Shown here: piece after piece, positions 35,121 to 46,200 of the stretch | Numbering within the stretch: the stretch's first letter is position 1 | How the letters are laid out: each line of letters opens with the position of its first letter | Assembly: GCA_946811185.2 (NCBI GenBank) | Contig: OX328101.1 | Span: 33,030,122 to 33,094,121, forward strand | Direction: 5' to 3' | Source: Hippopus hippopus | Taxonomy: Eukaryota > Mollusca > Bivalvia > Cardiida > Cardiidae | DNA: 64,000 nt | Position numbers and translations under genes: made by a program | The notes under the pieces: model-generated | What the model saw: only the letters and a program-made list of their open reading frames with translations | Told to the model about the DNA's origin: nothing | Database searches by the model: none

Positions 35121-35641
35121 AACCGACGCATTCTCTACGGAGAATCGCTAAATTATGACTGCTTGCACAGCAAAGGTGTTTATTACGGACATGGTGACTC
35201 TGCATCTTCCGCTTCAGTAAATATACAGTTTGTAAAATGCCATTTCCCTTTTTCTTTAGTTTGTGTGTGGGTAGGTATTTTTACAAAATCACCCCCCTTT
35301 TTTTAAGATACGCGCCTTTTGTCTACCCGCATTATGGTCTGTTTGGATATCTTTTAGATACCCTTTTGGTTCCTTTTTGCTCTCTTGTAGACCTTATTTG
35401 GTTCTGTTCAGCCCTTGTTGCTTCATTCTAAATTCTACATAGTTAGTTGTGAGTTCTTTTGGGTCATTTTCGGCTTTTTGTTGGATCGACGCCAACTGTC
35501 TGAAAACGGTTAAGAGTGCAATTCATTTGTAAAAGAAAAATAGGCCTGATAAGTTATCTAACCATAGATCCTGGTTTACCCAATGTAATTCCATTTACGA
35601 CTTTTTACGTCCCTGCTGAAGAACATATCTTAGACAACAAT

Positions 35642-35823
35642 TTAACAGACTCATCCAGATTGAAAGCATTTGGAGACGACAAATTTGATGTAATTCAAAT
35701 ATTGAGATTGAACTTTAGAAAACAATTAGGGAAAAGGAGAAAATGCTGGGTACCAGCATTTTCTCCTTTTCACACATTATTTTCAAAAATGTCTTAAGGG
35801 TAGTTTAAATTAACGATTGGTGG
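35642..35823 (-). mobile_element. Family B MITE, reverse orientation, shortened
   Basis: TTAACAGACTC start, TTGAAAGCATTTGGAGACGA, a near-perfect core hairpin GAAAATGCTGGGTACCAGCA, and a TTAA at the right. Confidence 0.7.
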
Positions 35824-36898
35824 GTAAACCATTATGGGAAAGGAGCAATTACTTGAAGCAATTACATGTACTTGAAACAAGCAAGTGCTCCTTTTACAAC
35901 ATCTACGTATCAGTCCACTCCAACTTAAAGCATCTCGTTTTGCATCAGTAACGTTAGATCTATAATAGCGGTATATCAAATATAGCTTGTATGGTATCTG
36001 GTCGACTTCCTCAGCCCAAATACATGTATATACTAAGACCTCTTTCCCTGACTGAAAATATAATCCTTTTAAACTCTGAAATGTTATTCACTAAAGGCTT
36101 GACTATCTAAACAAGAGGGTGGTATAGATCCAAGATCAGACTGCACGTTCTGTGCAGTCTGATCTTGATCTACGCCGTCCGCTAAAGAAAAAGCCCTTGT
36201 TTTCGCCCTTAGTTTTGCACGAAACGGTTAAATCGATTTTCAGGTCGAAAGTACACCTTAAAGGCGTTTCAGCGAGTTATTTCTAGCGCAGAGAATTTCG
36301 TGAAATTTGACACAGAAACACTTCAAAGTATGTTCTTTCAATATGCGAAGGGATAATCAGACGTTGCCCGATGAACCAAAAAGTTCAGAGCCCACGAAGA
36401 ACATAACTCTTTTTTCAAATTACACAAAAACCCAATTAATGCAGCATACGTCAGAATTTTGTGATTAAAATCCGTAATTTCAGTCAAATCATGTTCTCTG
36501 TGTTTTAAATCCATAGTGAAACAATGGATCCTCTGACTTTGATGAGAAATTAACAGATATTTCAAATTAATGATACGCTATCTATGTTTCAATAAAACCC
36601 TTAGCCCACAAAATTGCTTATTTTATCACTGAAAATCAGGACATTATTTGACCCTCAAAAAAATCTAGCGCAAAGATTTTTCTCATTTTTCTCAGAAGTA
36701 TACATGATTATATCCTTTATCAAAAAATGCAAAAAAAAAAGATAGGTTGCCAGGCTACTTTTCCCAATATTCGAACTCAATTACCTCCCTTGGAACAAAG
36801 AAAGTGACACAAAACACCCAAGATTTCAAATTACTTAGTAAGATGTATTATTTCTAGCACTAAATCATGTTTTTTTTCCACAATAAAGATTGTACTCT

Positions 36899-37123
36899 GT
36901 CAACCCTTTCCTTGATATAGTCTCAATTTAACATTGGTATGGGACGACTTTGGAAAACATTTTGGTAAAAGGGGTAATTGTTCATAACAAGCAGTTGTTC
37001 CTTTCCCCACAACCTTTTCTGCACAAACGGTTCTTTTAATCTCATTTAAACCTTGTTTAATTTGTCGCCTGCAGCTTCTTTCAGTTTTGAAGTTCCAATT
37101 TAATTCATTTAGGAAAGGGTTAA
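36899..37123 (+). mobile_element. Family B MITE, diverged
   Basis: TCAACCCTTTCCTTGATA start, core arms GGAAAACATTTTGGTAAAAG and CCTTTCCCCACAACCTTTTC, TTTGTCGCCTGCAGC, and AGGAAAGGGTTAA end. Confidence 0.65.
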
Positions 37124-38449
37124 TACCAAATACATGAGGTATATTTTAATAGATGGGAGAATGGAAGAACAATACAAGTAGAACTGTCCAGAATTACCCA
37201 AAGGCATAGATTACTTACGAACCTTATAGCAAAATGAATCAAACGATCCTGATTTCTATCAATACCCGGGAAAGAGGGTAAGAAAACGTTGAAAAGGAGA
37301 AAATACTTGTAATTTTCTCTTTTTACCACACTGAACTTACTATTCGGATAAGTAATGTCCGACAAATGTACATGTTCCGTTTTCGCTGTTTAGGAATGAT
37401 TTACACCTTCATAAACTGATCTTTAAAAAAAATGTATCTACCACTACTTTCTCCACGTCTTGCAGCAAAAATCAGTAGTCCAATAATAGTACTACAATCA
37501 GACAAAGTTACGCGCTAGAAAACAGAGAAGCGAAGAGACATGCGCAAAAATGTTGCGCACTGACAACCCGACGAAACGTCGTTAAATACATTATACATGA
37601 CAAAAGCGCTCACTCAACATCTGCATTGAGTAGCAGTTGGGCATACTCTTCTAGATCTAATATAAACTTTACACAACACGTGTCGACAGGATTCAAAAAA
37701 GTAAGTTGCTTTTGTTTATAAGCTATATTAGAGTAAAAAAGCAAAGGTCGACGATACTTGTAAGATGTAATTTCGTTAGATAATATATATTTGAGAACAT
37801 GTCTTAGCCTTTTTTTACCACGTGACGATTACTTTAATGAGACTAACCAACCAATAATCAATAGAAAACACCTCAGATGAATGGTGAGGAAGATGTAAAC
37901 ATATGGGAAATTTTTTTTTCCTTGTCGCAAAACTGCAACATTTTGCACGTATTGAATTGCTTATTTTCCCACAATGCTTTCAAAACCTATCAATTCTTTG
38001 GAGTAAAACTCGACCTTTTGTGTTGAGCGCAAAATGTAGATGTACACACATCTTGTTAATGAAGGATGGCGTCAGAAAATGACAGGACGAACGAGCAATT
38101 GATACCTATTTCACATTATAATACTGGTAATATATATGATTGTACATAAATTTGAGAACCGGCAAAAATTTCAAGAAGCAGCAGGATGGTAGATTCACAT
38201 CATGTCGTGTGTATTATATTTATGACTATATATGAAAACATGTATGTATATCTAGATCGACTGCTATATTCATGAGTTCGTAAATTATGTGTGTATAACT
38301 CGCTTAAATGAACCTGAATAGTTGGTTGTTGCCATTTTGAGAGCTAAATAACGTTATGAACTCGACCTATCTTTCGACAGCTGCGAATAACCTTACAATC
38401 CATTGAAACTCAGATTTTTCTCTTACAGGCTTAGCTAAATAACCGGACA

Positions 38450-38625
38450 GTATGGATCAAAGATCAGACTGCACACGTTGTACACAATGTGATCTATAAC
38501 TGTGCAATCCGAAGCCCCTGTCTTTCGCATTGGGCACTGACAGGGTTAATTAAATCCTTCAAGTGTCCCTCAAAACCAGTTCTACAATCGTTTCGGGTTT
38601 TTTTTTTTCAACTATTTACCAAACG
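38450..38625 (+). repeat. Direct repeat, left copy, flanking a SINE
   Basis: From CAATGTGATCTATAACTGTG through TCTTTCGCATTGGGCACTGA to TATTTACCAAACGATA. The same order recurs at 38895-39045, on the far side of the SINE. Starts with part of a decayed family A MITE. Confidence 0.7.
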
Positions 38626-38628
38626 ATA

Positions 38629-38895
38629 GCCCGCCTGGGTAGCTCAGTGGTTAGCCAGTCGGGTTTGTGACCAAGTGGTTGTGAGCTCGATACCCGGTTG
38701 AGGCAAACTTTCTTTCCGGCAATTTTTCGCCTCTCATTTCTGATGCATGTGAGAAAGTAGTCAGTGACTTGGAAAGAAAGTTGCGTCAGTACTGGTGTGA
38801 GAAAGCCAGGAAACACATGCGTAGGTGCACTGACCGCCCTGATATGACTTAAGCTGTTAAAACGGCCTTAACCTCCATTCAGTTAATCAATCAGC
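38629..38895 (+). mobile_element. tRNA-derived SINE, second family
   Basis: GGGTAGCTCAGTGGTTAGCC (A box) and GAGCTCGATACCCGG (B box). The body shares GAAAGCCAGGAAACACATGC and CACTGACCGCC with the copy at 54596. Tail TTAATCAATCAG. Confidence 0.85.
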
Positions 38896-39045
38896 AATGT
38901 GATCTTAAACTATGCCATCCGCAGAAGCCCATGTCTTTCGCATTGGGCTCTGACAGGACTAATCAAATCCCGTAGGTGTCTGTCAAAAGTAACCAGTTCT
39001 AGAATCGCGTTGTCATGTTTCTTTCCAATTCTATACCAAACGACA
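38895..39045 (+). repeat. Direct repeat, right copy
   Basis: CAATGTGATCTTAAACTATG, TCTTTCGCATTGGGCTCTGA and CTATACCAAACGACAAAATT parallel the left copy with about one difference per ten bases. It runs into the family B MITE at 39031. Confidence 0.7.
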
Positions 39046-39252
39046 AAATTTAAGATTTTTCCAAACTGAAAGCATATGCAGACGACAGAATAAACGTGAC
39101 TCAAGGAGTAATATGTTTCTTTGGAAAGTTAGAAAACATTGCAGAAAAAGGAGAAAATGCTGGTTTGCAGCATTTTCTCCTTTTACCACAATATTTTCAA
39201 AAACAAAATTTCTCAGGGACGTTAAAAGACGGGATTGTGTGGAAAAGCGTTA
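39031..39252 (-). mobile_element. Family B MITE, reverse orientation
   Basis: CTATACCAAACGACAAAATT start, GCATATGCAGACGAC, a long core hairpin (GAAAATGCTGGTTTGCAGCA), and TTGTGTGGAAAAGCGTTA end. Confidence 0.75.
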
Positions 39253-39955
39253 TTCCTCATTTTATAAGCTTTTTTGACGAGTTAATGGAAGACAAAGGGT
39301 TTGAAGAAATTCTAAACTACTTTATGTTGCGCTGACATTCCAGTTCCAATACACTTTGGGTACTCTTTTGTGGATAGTTACACATATCACTGTGCAGTGA
39401 GGCAGTGAGGGGTCCTTTTTTTTGTCCATTGAACCACAGGCCCTAGTGTTTCGCCCTCTGTACCCTATTTGACAAGTCTTATACAGTATAGGCCTGCATA
39501 GGTTATGTATAGCTGGCGAAGGATGTCAAAAACAAGTGCCTTTGCGTTGAAACTCGATGATAATAAATGTTTTGTTATACAAAAAGAACTCATATTTAGG
39601 TAGCGTCCGTTTTAGTCTTCATGTTCTAAAATTTAAACTGTAGTTTATGTTGTAAAATGTTCGCCGACCAGGGAGTATAACACTGTTGATACGATAAAAT
39701 AACGTATACGACAGAGCGGCATGCTCTGCCTGTCTTGCTTTCTGACTGTCCCTTCGTCCTTCCCTCTGTCCGTCCTCAACTATTCGTCCGTCCGTGCTAA
39801 ACATGATATAAGTATACAACTCAATACGTATTATGGCAGTTTACTGAAGGAGCATTTTTTTCCTTTCTTCTCAGTGCAGTACTCTAAATTTCATATTTTC
39901 GTAGTCTTTGCGTTAGTGCAACTCAGTCTGAGAGCGGATTCATGTGAGAATGAAT

Positions 39956-40175
39956 CTAACCCTTAGAGCGCCAAATAAACGAAATCGTAATTTTTAATGA
40001 AGAAAAAACAAAAAGACACTAAATAACTACTTTCTCAATGTTCCCTACGGCCACAATGTTACAGTAAAGCTGGCAGTGTAGATCCAAGATCAGACTGCAC
40101 TTGTTGTGCAATCTAGTCTTTATCTGCACTGGGCGAAAGAGCAACTACAGCTGTGAAGTGCACCCTAAGGGTTAA
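39956..40175 (-). mobile_element. Family A-related MITE just upstream of the GST start exon
   Basis: It runs from CTAACCCTTAGAGCGCCAAAT to CACCCTAAGGGTTAA. The core hairpin is imperfect (AGACTGCACTTGTTGTGCAA). Its right end is 46 bases before the exon holding the start-codon remainder, so it lies at the end of the intron that splits the ATG. Confidence 0.75.
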
Positions 40176-40221
40176 ATTTCATTAGTATGAGCCCTAACTT
40201 TCATTTTCTGTTGTTTTTCAG

Positions 40222-40257
40222 TGCCGGAATACGAACTTATGTACTTTCCGATCAGAG
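40222..40257 (+). CDS. GSTP1: GST exon carrying the start-codon remainder and catalytic Tyr
   Basis: The acceptor TTTTTCAG ends at 40221 and the donor is GTAAGC at 40258. The exon begins TG-CCG-GAA, so if the upstream exon ends in A the start is ATG, giving MPEYELMYFPIRG with Tyr8 exactly where pi GSTs place the catalytic Tyr. Its last base G joins GT of the next exon to make Gly. The upstream exon (5' UTR plus the A) was not identified. The alternative start at Met7 would lose the first beta strand. Confidence 0.88.
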
Positions 40258-43200
40258 GTAAGCTATTCTATTATTGGAGAGGTCATCAGACCTCTCCAAC
40301 AGTGGTGAGTTTAAAATGCAGACTGCCACAGAATTTGCTGAGTAAATCCATTTTTCTTGCGAAATTGTACTGATACACAGTCTGTTTCGTCATGGTTTTG
40401 TAAATAAAGCGAAATCAAAAAACCGAAACAGGAAATAGACGTGGTTTATTTTTATGTGACGAATTTCAGAAAATATTTGTTATATTAATTTGCCATGGCT
40501 GCAAATTACCTTTCAAATAATTGTAATTTTTCATTAAGCAAATAAATCTAAGCAGAAGAAAAAATAAGAAGAATTTCGTTAAAAATGAGAAAGAAGACCG
40601 CTGGACAAGATCATGCGACTTGAAAACGCAACAAGAAGGTCAAATGACCGTCATGTAAAGCATATGAGGTTTCTACGCGGCGGCTTTTTTGTTTAAATGT
40701 ACCAAAATATATTGAAATTAAAAGCCAATAAACTATTGGAAAACAATGATGCTGACCTCTCCTGGCTTCTTTTGTAAAGAAGCCAACTTGTATTATATAG
40801 TATTTGACACTCAGACCGACACTTTATGACACAGTTATGGTATGGTTCGAGGATTGTATTGGTTGTATAGTAAGATGTCATAATAAAAGCTCGATCCAAG
40901 CCGTAAAAAACACTACCCAAACATTAAATATTTTAATTTTCCTCGAAACATATCTCACCGTTTCGCAGTTTAATCTTGATCTACGCTGTATGTTAAGGTG
41001 CCCTGAAACCGCGCTAAGCAGCCTTAGTGTTATAAGCTTGAATGCACGTGTTCATGAAGGTCTTCTGATCGTCATACATCACATTGGTGACATTCGCCCC
41101 ACCCCCTTCCCTACCCAGCACAGATCTATATGGCCTGCAAAACGAGAAAAGGAGCAATCGGACATTTGCGTAAAGTGTCGTCTCGGATCAGCCTGCGCAA
41201 TCCGAACAGGCTGATCCGGAACGACACTTTCCGTTCTTTTGTAATCTTCTGTTTGGCGCAAGTTCACTGTAGGACAAAATCTAATTTAGACGACTGCACA
41301 GGCTGATCCGAGACGACACTTTACTACTATATTAGATTTTGTTCTACAGTGAACTTGCGCCAAACAGAAGGTTACAAAAGAACGGAAAGTGTCGTTCCAG
41401 ATCAGCCTGCTCGGATTGCGCAGGTTGATCCGGAACGACACTTTACGCAAATTTCCGAATGCCCCTTTTCGCGTATTGCAGGCCATTTGATAAAACAATA
41501 AATATTAAAAAAAAAAACATAGCAAGGCCACTTCGTCATGATTGCTAGAAACACCTTATTGTTTCGTTTCGTAAATGCTACTTAAACACGTCCTAGAAAA
41601 AAAGGTGGGCCCTACTTTGAAAACTTTAACCCTTTACCACACAATCCCGAGTTTTAGCGACCCTGAGAAAGAAGCCTTTTGAAAACAGAGTGGGAAAAGG
41701 AGAAAATGGTGGCAACAAGCTATTTCTCCTCTTCCCACAATGTTTTCTACCCTTTCAAAGAAAAAATCCTACTCTGTGCAACATTGTTTCTTGTCTGTAA
41801 ATGCATTAAATTTGGCAAAATCTAAAATTTTGTTTTTTGGTAAAAAGTTAAATTCTAAACAGAACTAACACGAAAGTGGTAACAGACTGTCAAGCATATT
41901 CTAGAAAAACATGTTTGTTCTAGATGTATTATTTAACGCGTGTGTTCTATATGTAAATGTTCTAGAAAAAGACCCGAATTGCATGCAACAATAATGTTCT
42001 AAATAATGCCATTGCGCGCTGACGTCACAAAACTAGAAACTGTCAGTCCGTTTGCAAAAAAATTAGTCCATGTTGGTTTTTGTTGTACGTGGATAAAATG
42101 AATAACCCCAAAGCAAATACCCAAGAGATCGGATTTAAAAGCCCATTACATAGTCCCTGATGGAAGTTAACGGTTGAAGGCTCAGAATTCAAAGAACTTT
42201 TTTCATATGATTTACATGGAAACTCACAGATAAACATCAGACTGGGGGGTTGACTCGTTACCAAACAATCCCAGGTTTTAACGACACTGAGGAGTACAGC
42301 TTTTAAAAACGTTTTTGGAAAAAAAAAAGAATCAGCCTTTCCCCATTTTTTTCGACAACGTACTCTTCCATTCCACAGATAAAATCTACCAATTCAAGCT
42401 CAATTAGTCGGTGTTGTCTTCAGATGCTGTCGAAATAAACAAATCTGAAAATAGTCATTTTCTCTTCTTCCCACAATGTTTTCTACCCTCCCACAGAGAA
42501 ATTTTAGCTTAAATTGTTTTATTTTGATTATTGTAGTGCTAAGCCCAAACGAATGAAATGCAAATTCTCTGTCAGGACTGAAAATGGCGACGCTGCTCTT
42601 ACAAGCCTGTTTCCGGCAGAATAACAGGCAGAGAAGCGGTCTGTATCGATCAAAGAGCACAAGAGCAGACTGCATGCAGTGCAATCTTGATGTACACTGT
42701 CAGCAAAGCAGTTCAGTCTGGGTTTAGCATCACATTCATACAATAAGTTATGGTTTAATTTTACTCAGGTCGAGGGCAAGCCATTAGGTACATTTTTATA
42801 GACAATGGCATCAGTTTTAAGGATACTAGTGTGACAAACTGGCCGGCGGAGAAATCTAAAACGGTGAGTATGATGTTTGTTTTTTTCGTTCGAACACCCT
42901 CTACAAAGCACACCTATCGTACTTTATTGAATATTTACAGCCATATCTCTGGATACCCTGGGTCTTTTATCATTAGCAGCCGTTTTCGTACTGCAGACAA
43001 ACAAACCGTTCGAATTACATTCATTGGAAGAAACCGCTGCGCATTGGTTGTTCGTTAGCACATGTTGAAAAAAATTATGGACGCACAAAAAAAATAATTC
43101 TCTGAATTATGCGACCAAAGACGCACGCGAACGTGCCTCAACAAACTTGGAGCGAAAAGCTATCGAACATCTGCGTTTGCCAGCGAATGCCAAAATGTCT

Positions 43201-46200
43201 CCGGACGCTGAACTCGCTGGGTCAATACCTTATAGTGTAAAGGTGCGTTTAGCCCTTAAAGTGCCTTTTACTACTGTTGATGCCATTGAGGCCACTGTAG
43301 ATCAAGATCAGGCTGCACAAAACGTGCAGCCTGATCTTTGACCTACACTGTCCGCTGAAACATTTTGGACGAAGGTAGTGGAAGTTTTAACCCTTTACCG
43401 GACGGCAAAATTTTAGACTTTCCCCACCACAAGTTAAATGCGGCTTAAGTGAGAAGTAGAAAACAGCGTAGGTAAAGGAGTACCAGCGGGTTTTTTTTCT
43501 TTTCCTCGCAATGTTTTCAAAAATCGTCCGATCTTGATGTACATTGTCCGCAAAACCCCACAAAGTCGCGTTTAGCATCCTGAAAGTTTATACTAGTTAA
43601 TGCTTTGTCTCAAATTAGCAGGTTCCGCTTGCTCTTGATTTACGAATCCGCTATAGCACCCTGAATAGTAAGTAGATAGCACTGTAACGTGAAACATTTT
43701 GTAAGGTATTTTTCTGTCTGTAACAACGCGAAAACTGGTGAGGAATAATGTTTTTCAAGCTATATCTTTACCTAACTATAAATTACTTTACTTGTAAAAT
43801 ATATAATGTGTAAAAGTACAAGCATTAGATACAAATTTGTTGAACCTTAAACGTTTAGACGTATATTCTTTGATAAAGTAGAAAATATTGTGGGAAGCGA
43901 TTGATTGATTGATTGATTGATTGATTCATCGATCGGTTGATTGATTGATTTGTATTTGGACATTATCTCAGTTACATCGTGGCAGCCGCTGAGCCCCGGT
44001 ATCACAATTGGTAGCGCACCAGACTTGAAAACAAGTGGTTGCTGGTTCAAATCCTCAGCTCGGCCAATTCCTTTCCGAGGATTGATGATTAACATTGCGA
44101 CAGGTATTCATTCTTTTCTCACTGCTGATCATTGTCATCGACTATGATTACGTTGGAAAGCAGCCAGTGGCTTGGGGGAATATGGTGCGAAGTACTTGAT
44201 AAAAAGAACTTCTAGGAAAACATAGATATCGCCAAGGCCAGTGCTCCTTTCTATGCTTTCCTGCAATTTCTTTTTACCAGTACTTCGCACAATATTCTTC
44301 CCACGCCGATGGCTGCTTTTCCACATTTTATGCTCGAGACAATGATTAGCGGTGAGAGAGGAATGCAGTATGAATGTGGGAAACCGGTAAAATGCTGGTT
44401 TGCATTTGTCCTTTTCTAAAGCATTTTTACCTAAGGTCGTAAAACCAAGGGATGGTTTTGTGAAGATTTCAGTCGATTTTTTTCCATGTCTTTCTTTGTG
44501 ACCAATCCCCGTTTTTTTTATAAAATTAATTCTGAATACTGAACTACGCCTTTTCTGTTTTCGTAAAATCTTGAGAACTTTCGCATATATTGCAAGCGCC
44601 ACTTCAGAGAAAACGCACGTGTTTAAAAACATCTCTTCCTCTAACCTTGTTACATGATCGCGATTTATGAAAATACGTTGAAGTTAACGACCCGTATACA
44701 ATGACAGTTGGTCATAACAACTGTAAAATGATCCTATTATATGGAACGCTACAGATTCTTATATGTTAACACAATTTGACTTGTTTTGTTTGTATAAAAT
44801 TTCACTTTTTCGAACGGATATTTTAAAATGTCTACCTGGCATGTGCCTATGACAGCTATGGTGTTCCATACTGCTACGTAGTTTTTTTCGGCGTACCTAA
44901 ATATACCGGCGTTTGACCTACTTCTTTGTTTTGACTTACTTCTTTGTTTTGACTTACTCGAATGAATAAACAGTAATTTGCGATTAGTAAAAAAATGTGG
45001 ACTTTCTTTTTTTTATTCTGCAGATCCCTGTATGGCCATTCGCTGATATCCTGTTCTTGTACTGATTGGCAATTGAAGTGTTACCCTATTACCAAATACT
45101 TTGTGTCTTTATGTATTTTCAAACACATCATTTTTAGCAGCAACTATTCCTTTTCAAACAGTAATTTCTAATCTTGATAAATAAATGTAACTGAGATATT
45201 TCATTTTTCAGCAACATGCAAAACAATGATGAAAGAGCGGTAGTTGCTGTCGGGTTTAACACTTCATTATTTCTTTTCATATTGAGCCACAAAAGAGTTT
45301 CAATATTCACTTTCGAGTTTCTCTTACGCCGTCTGTCCTTTTTTTAAAGATATTTATTCATTATTTTGCCAAAAGGTCGTCGTGTTATTATTTAAGACAT
45401 GATGCTCCTTCCACCTTTTCGTAACACGATAGCACTTAAGGCTTCCTTTATGTTTCTTTTTGAAAACATTGTGGGAATTGGAGAAATCGCTCGATAGGAG
45501 CAACACCCCAATATTTTCAGCTTTATTTATGTATCTACTCTTGCCTTCCAATTCTTTCTAATCTCCTTACTTTTGATTTCTTTATTTCATTATGATAAAA
45601 ATAACCAGAATGATAACATATCAAGTTATTGCCGTCGACTGTAGGAAAAACAAACACTGGAAAAGTCGTCTTTTTTACACATGAGAAAAACAGCGACCAT
45701 CTTCATCAGCTATTCTAAATAGAGTTTTACTTCTAATTTCCTTGACTTACCGGCTGATTGTCTCAGACTTTCTGGCTCGGTTAACCGGTTGGCTTGTCGC
45801 GGAATTTATAATTCATGAAACCGACATTAGAATGGTAAATTAGAACGGGGCCCAGAAGTGGTTGTTGAGAAATAAATGTCTGATGTCTCGGTTTCAGCCT
45901 TTCGGTCAACTGCCCGTGTTGAAAGAGGACGGTAAAATGATAGCCCAGACTGGCGCCATCTTACGATATCTGGATAGGAGGCTTGGTGAGTGTTAGTCTG
46001 TTAGTTAGGTCTTTACCAAACGATAAAATTTAAAGCTTGTCCAAATTGAGAGCATTTTTTGGACGCCCAAGTAATTTTGGCTTCGATTTTGGAATTTGTT
46101 TTGATTGATAGAAAACATTTTGGCAAAATGAAAAGATGTTGGTAACCAACATTTCATCCTTTTCCCCCCATATTGTCGCAGGCCTTCTTTATCAGGGTCG

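Larger units (their letters stand above)
12905..40221. other. Repeat-rich intergenic region (may hold the first GST exon)
   Basis: Besides the entries listed separately, decayed family A cores occur near 13170, 13610, 13740, 14610, 15510, 16680, 21070, 21640, 23690, 24510, 25230, 25810, 26320, 34040, 36125 and 38450. Decayed family B pieces are near 12920, 15740-15950, 18850, 31680, 32170, 32770, 33000, 35830, 37270 and 37960. Homopolymer runs: G at 13895-13907, C at 28093-28106, G at 33374-33387. Stretches such as 17300-18600, 18900-19950, 34080-34650 and 37340-38440 show nothing I can name. Confidence 0.6.
40258..42768. other. First visible GST intron
   Basis: Holds a decayed family A piece (about 40965-41035), the family D element, a family B MITE, a second diverged family B piece (about 42252-42460) and a family A-like hairpin near 42650-42700. 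Confidence 0.6.
42864..45897. other. GST intron
   Basis: Holds a family A hairpin (about 43245-43370, loop AAAAC), a reverse family B fragment starting TTAACCCTTTACCGGACGGC at 43387, the GATT microsatellite, the inverted SINE pair, and a 19-bp tandem duplication (ACTTCTTTGTTTTGACTT) at 44919-44957. Nothing recognised in 44,640-44,900 and 45,000-45,400. Confidence 0.6.

Noticed and set aside
35237..35431. Hydrophobic 64-codon frame as a small membrane protein
   Set aside because: T-rich sequence gives Phe/Leu-rich translation by chance; no start context or homology seen.
38640..38700. A tRNA gene at the head of the SINE (also at 5405, 43992, 51990 and 54600)
   Set aside because: A and B boxes are present, but acceptor stems do not close and each head is fused to a shared SINE body.
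41079..41498. Open frames with CRLGSACA-like endings on both strands (also 46603-47061)
   Set aside because: They recur in every family D copy and translate the hairpin arms.
44135..44632. A 165-codon minus-strand frame
   Set aside because: It overlaps the inverted SINE pair and a decayed family B hairpin, and its composition follows those repeats.
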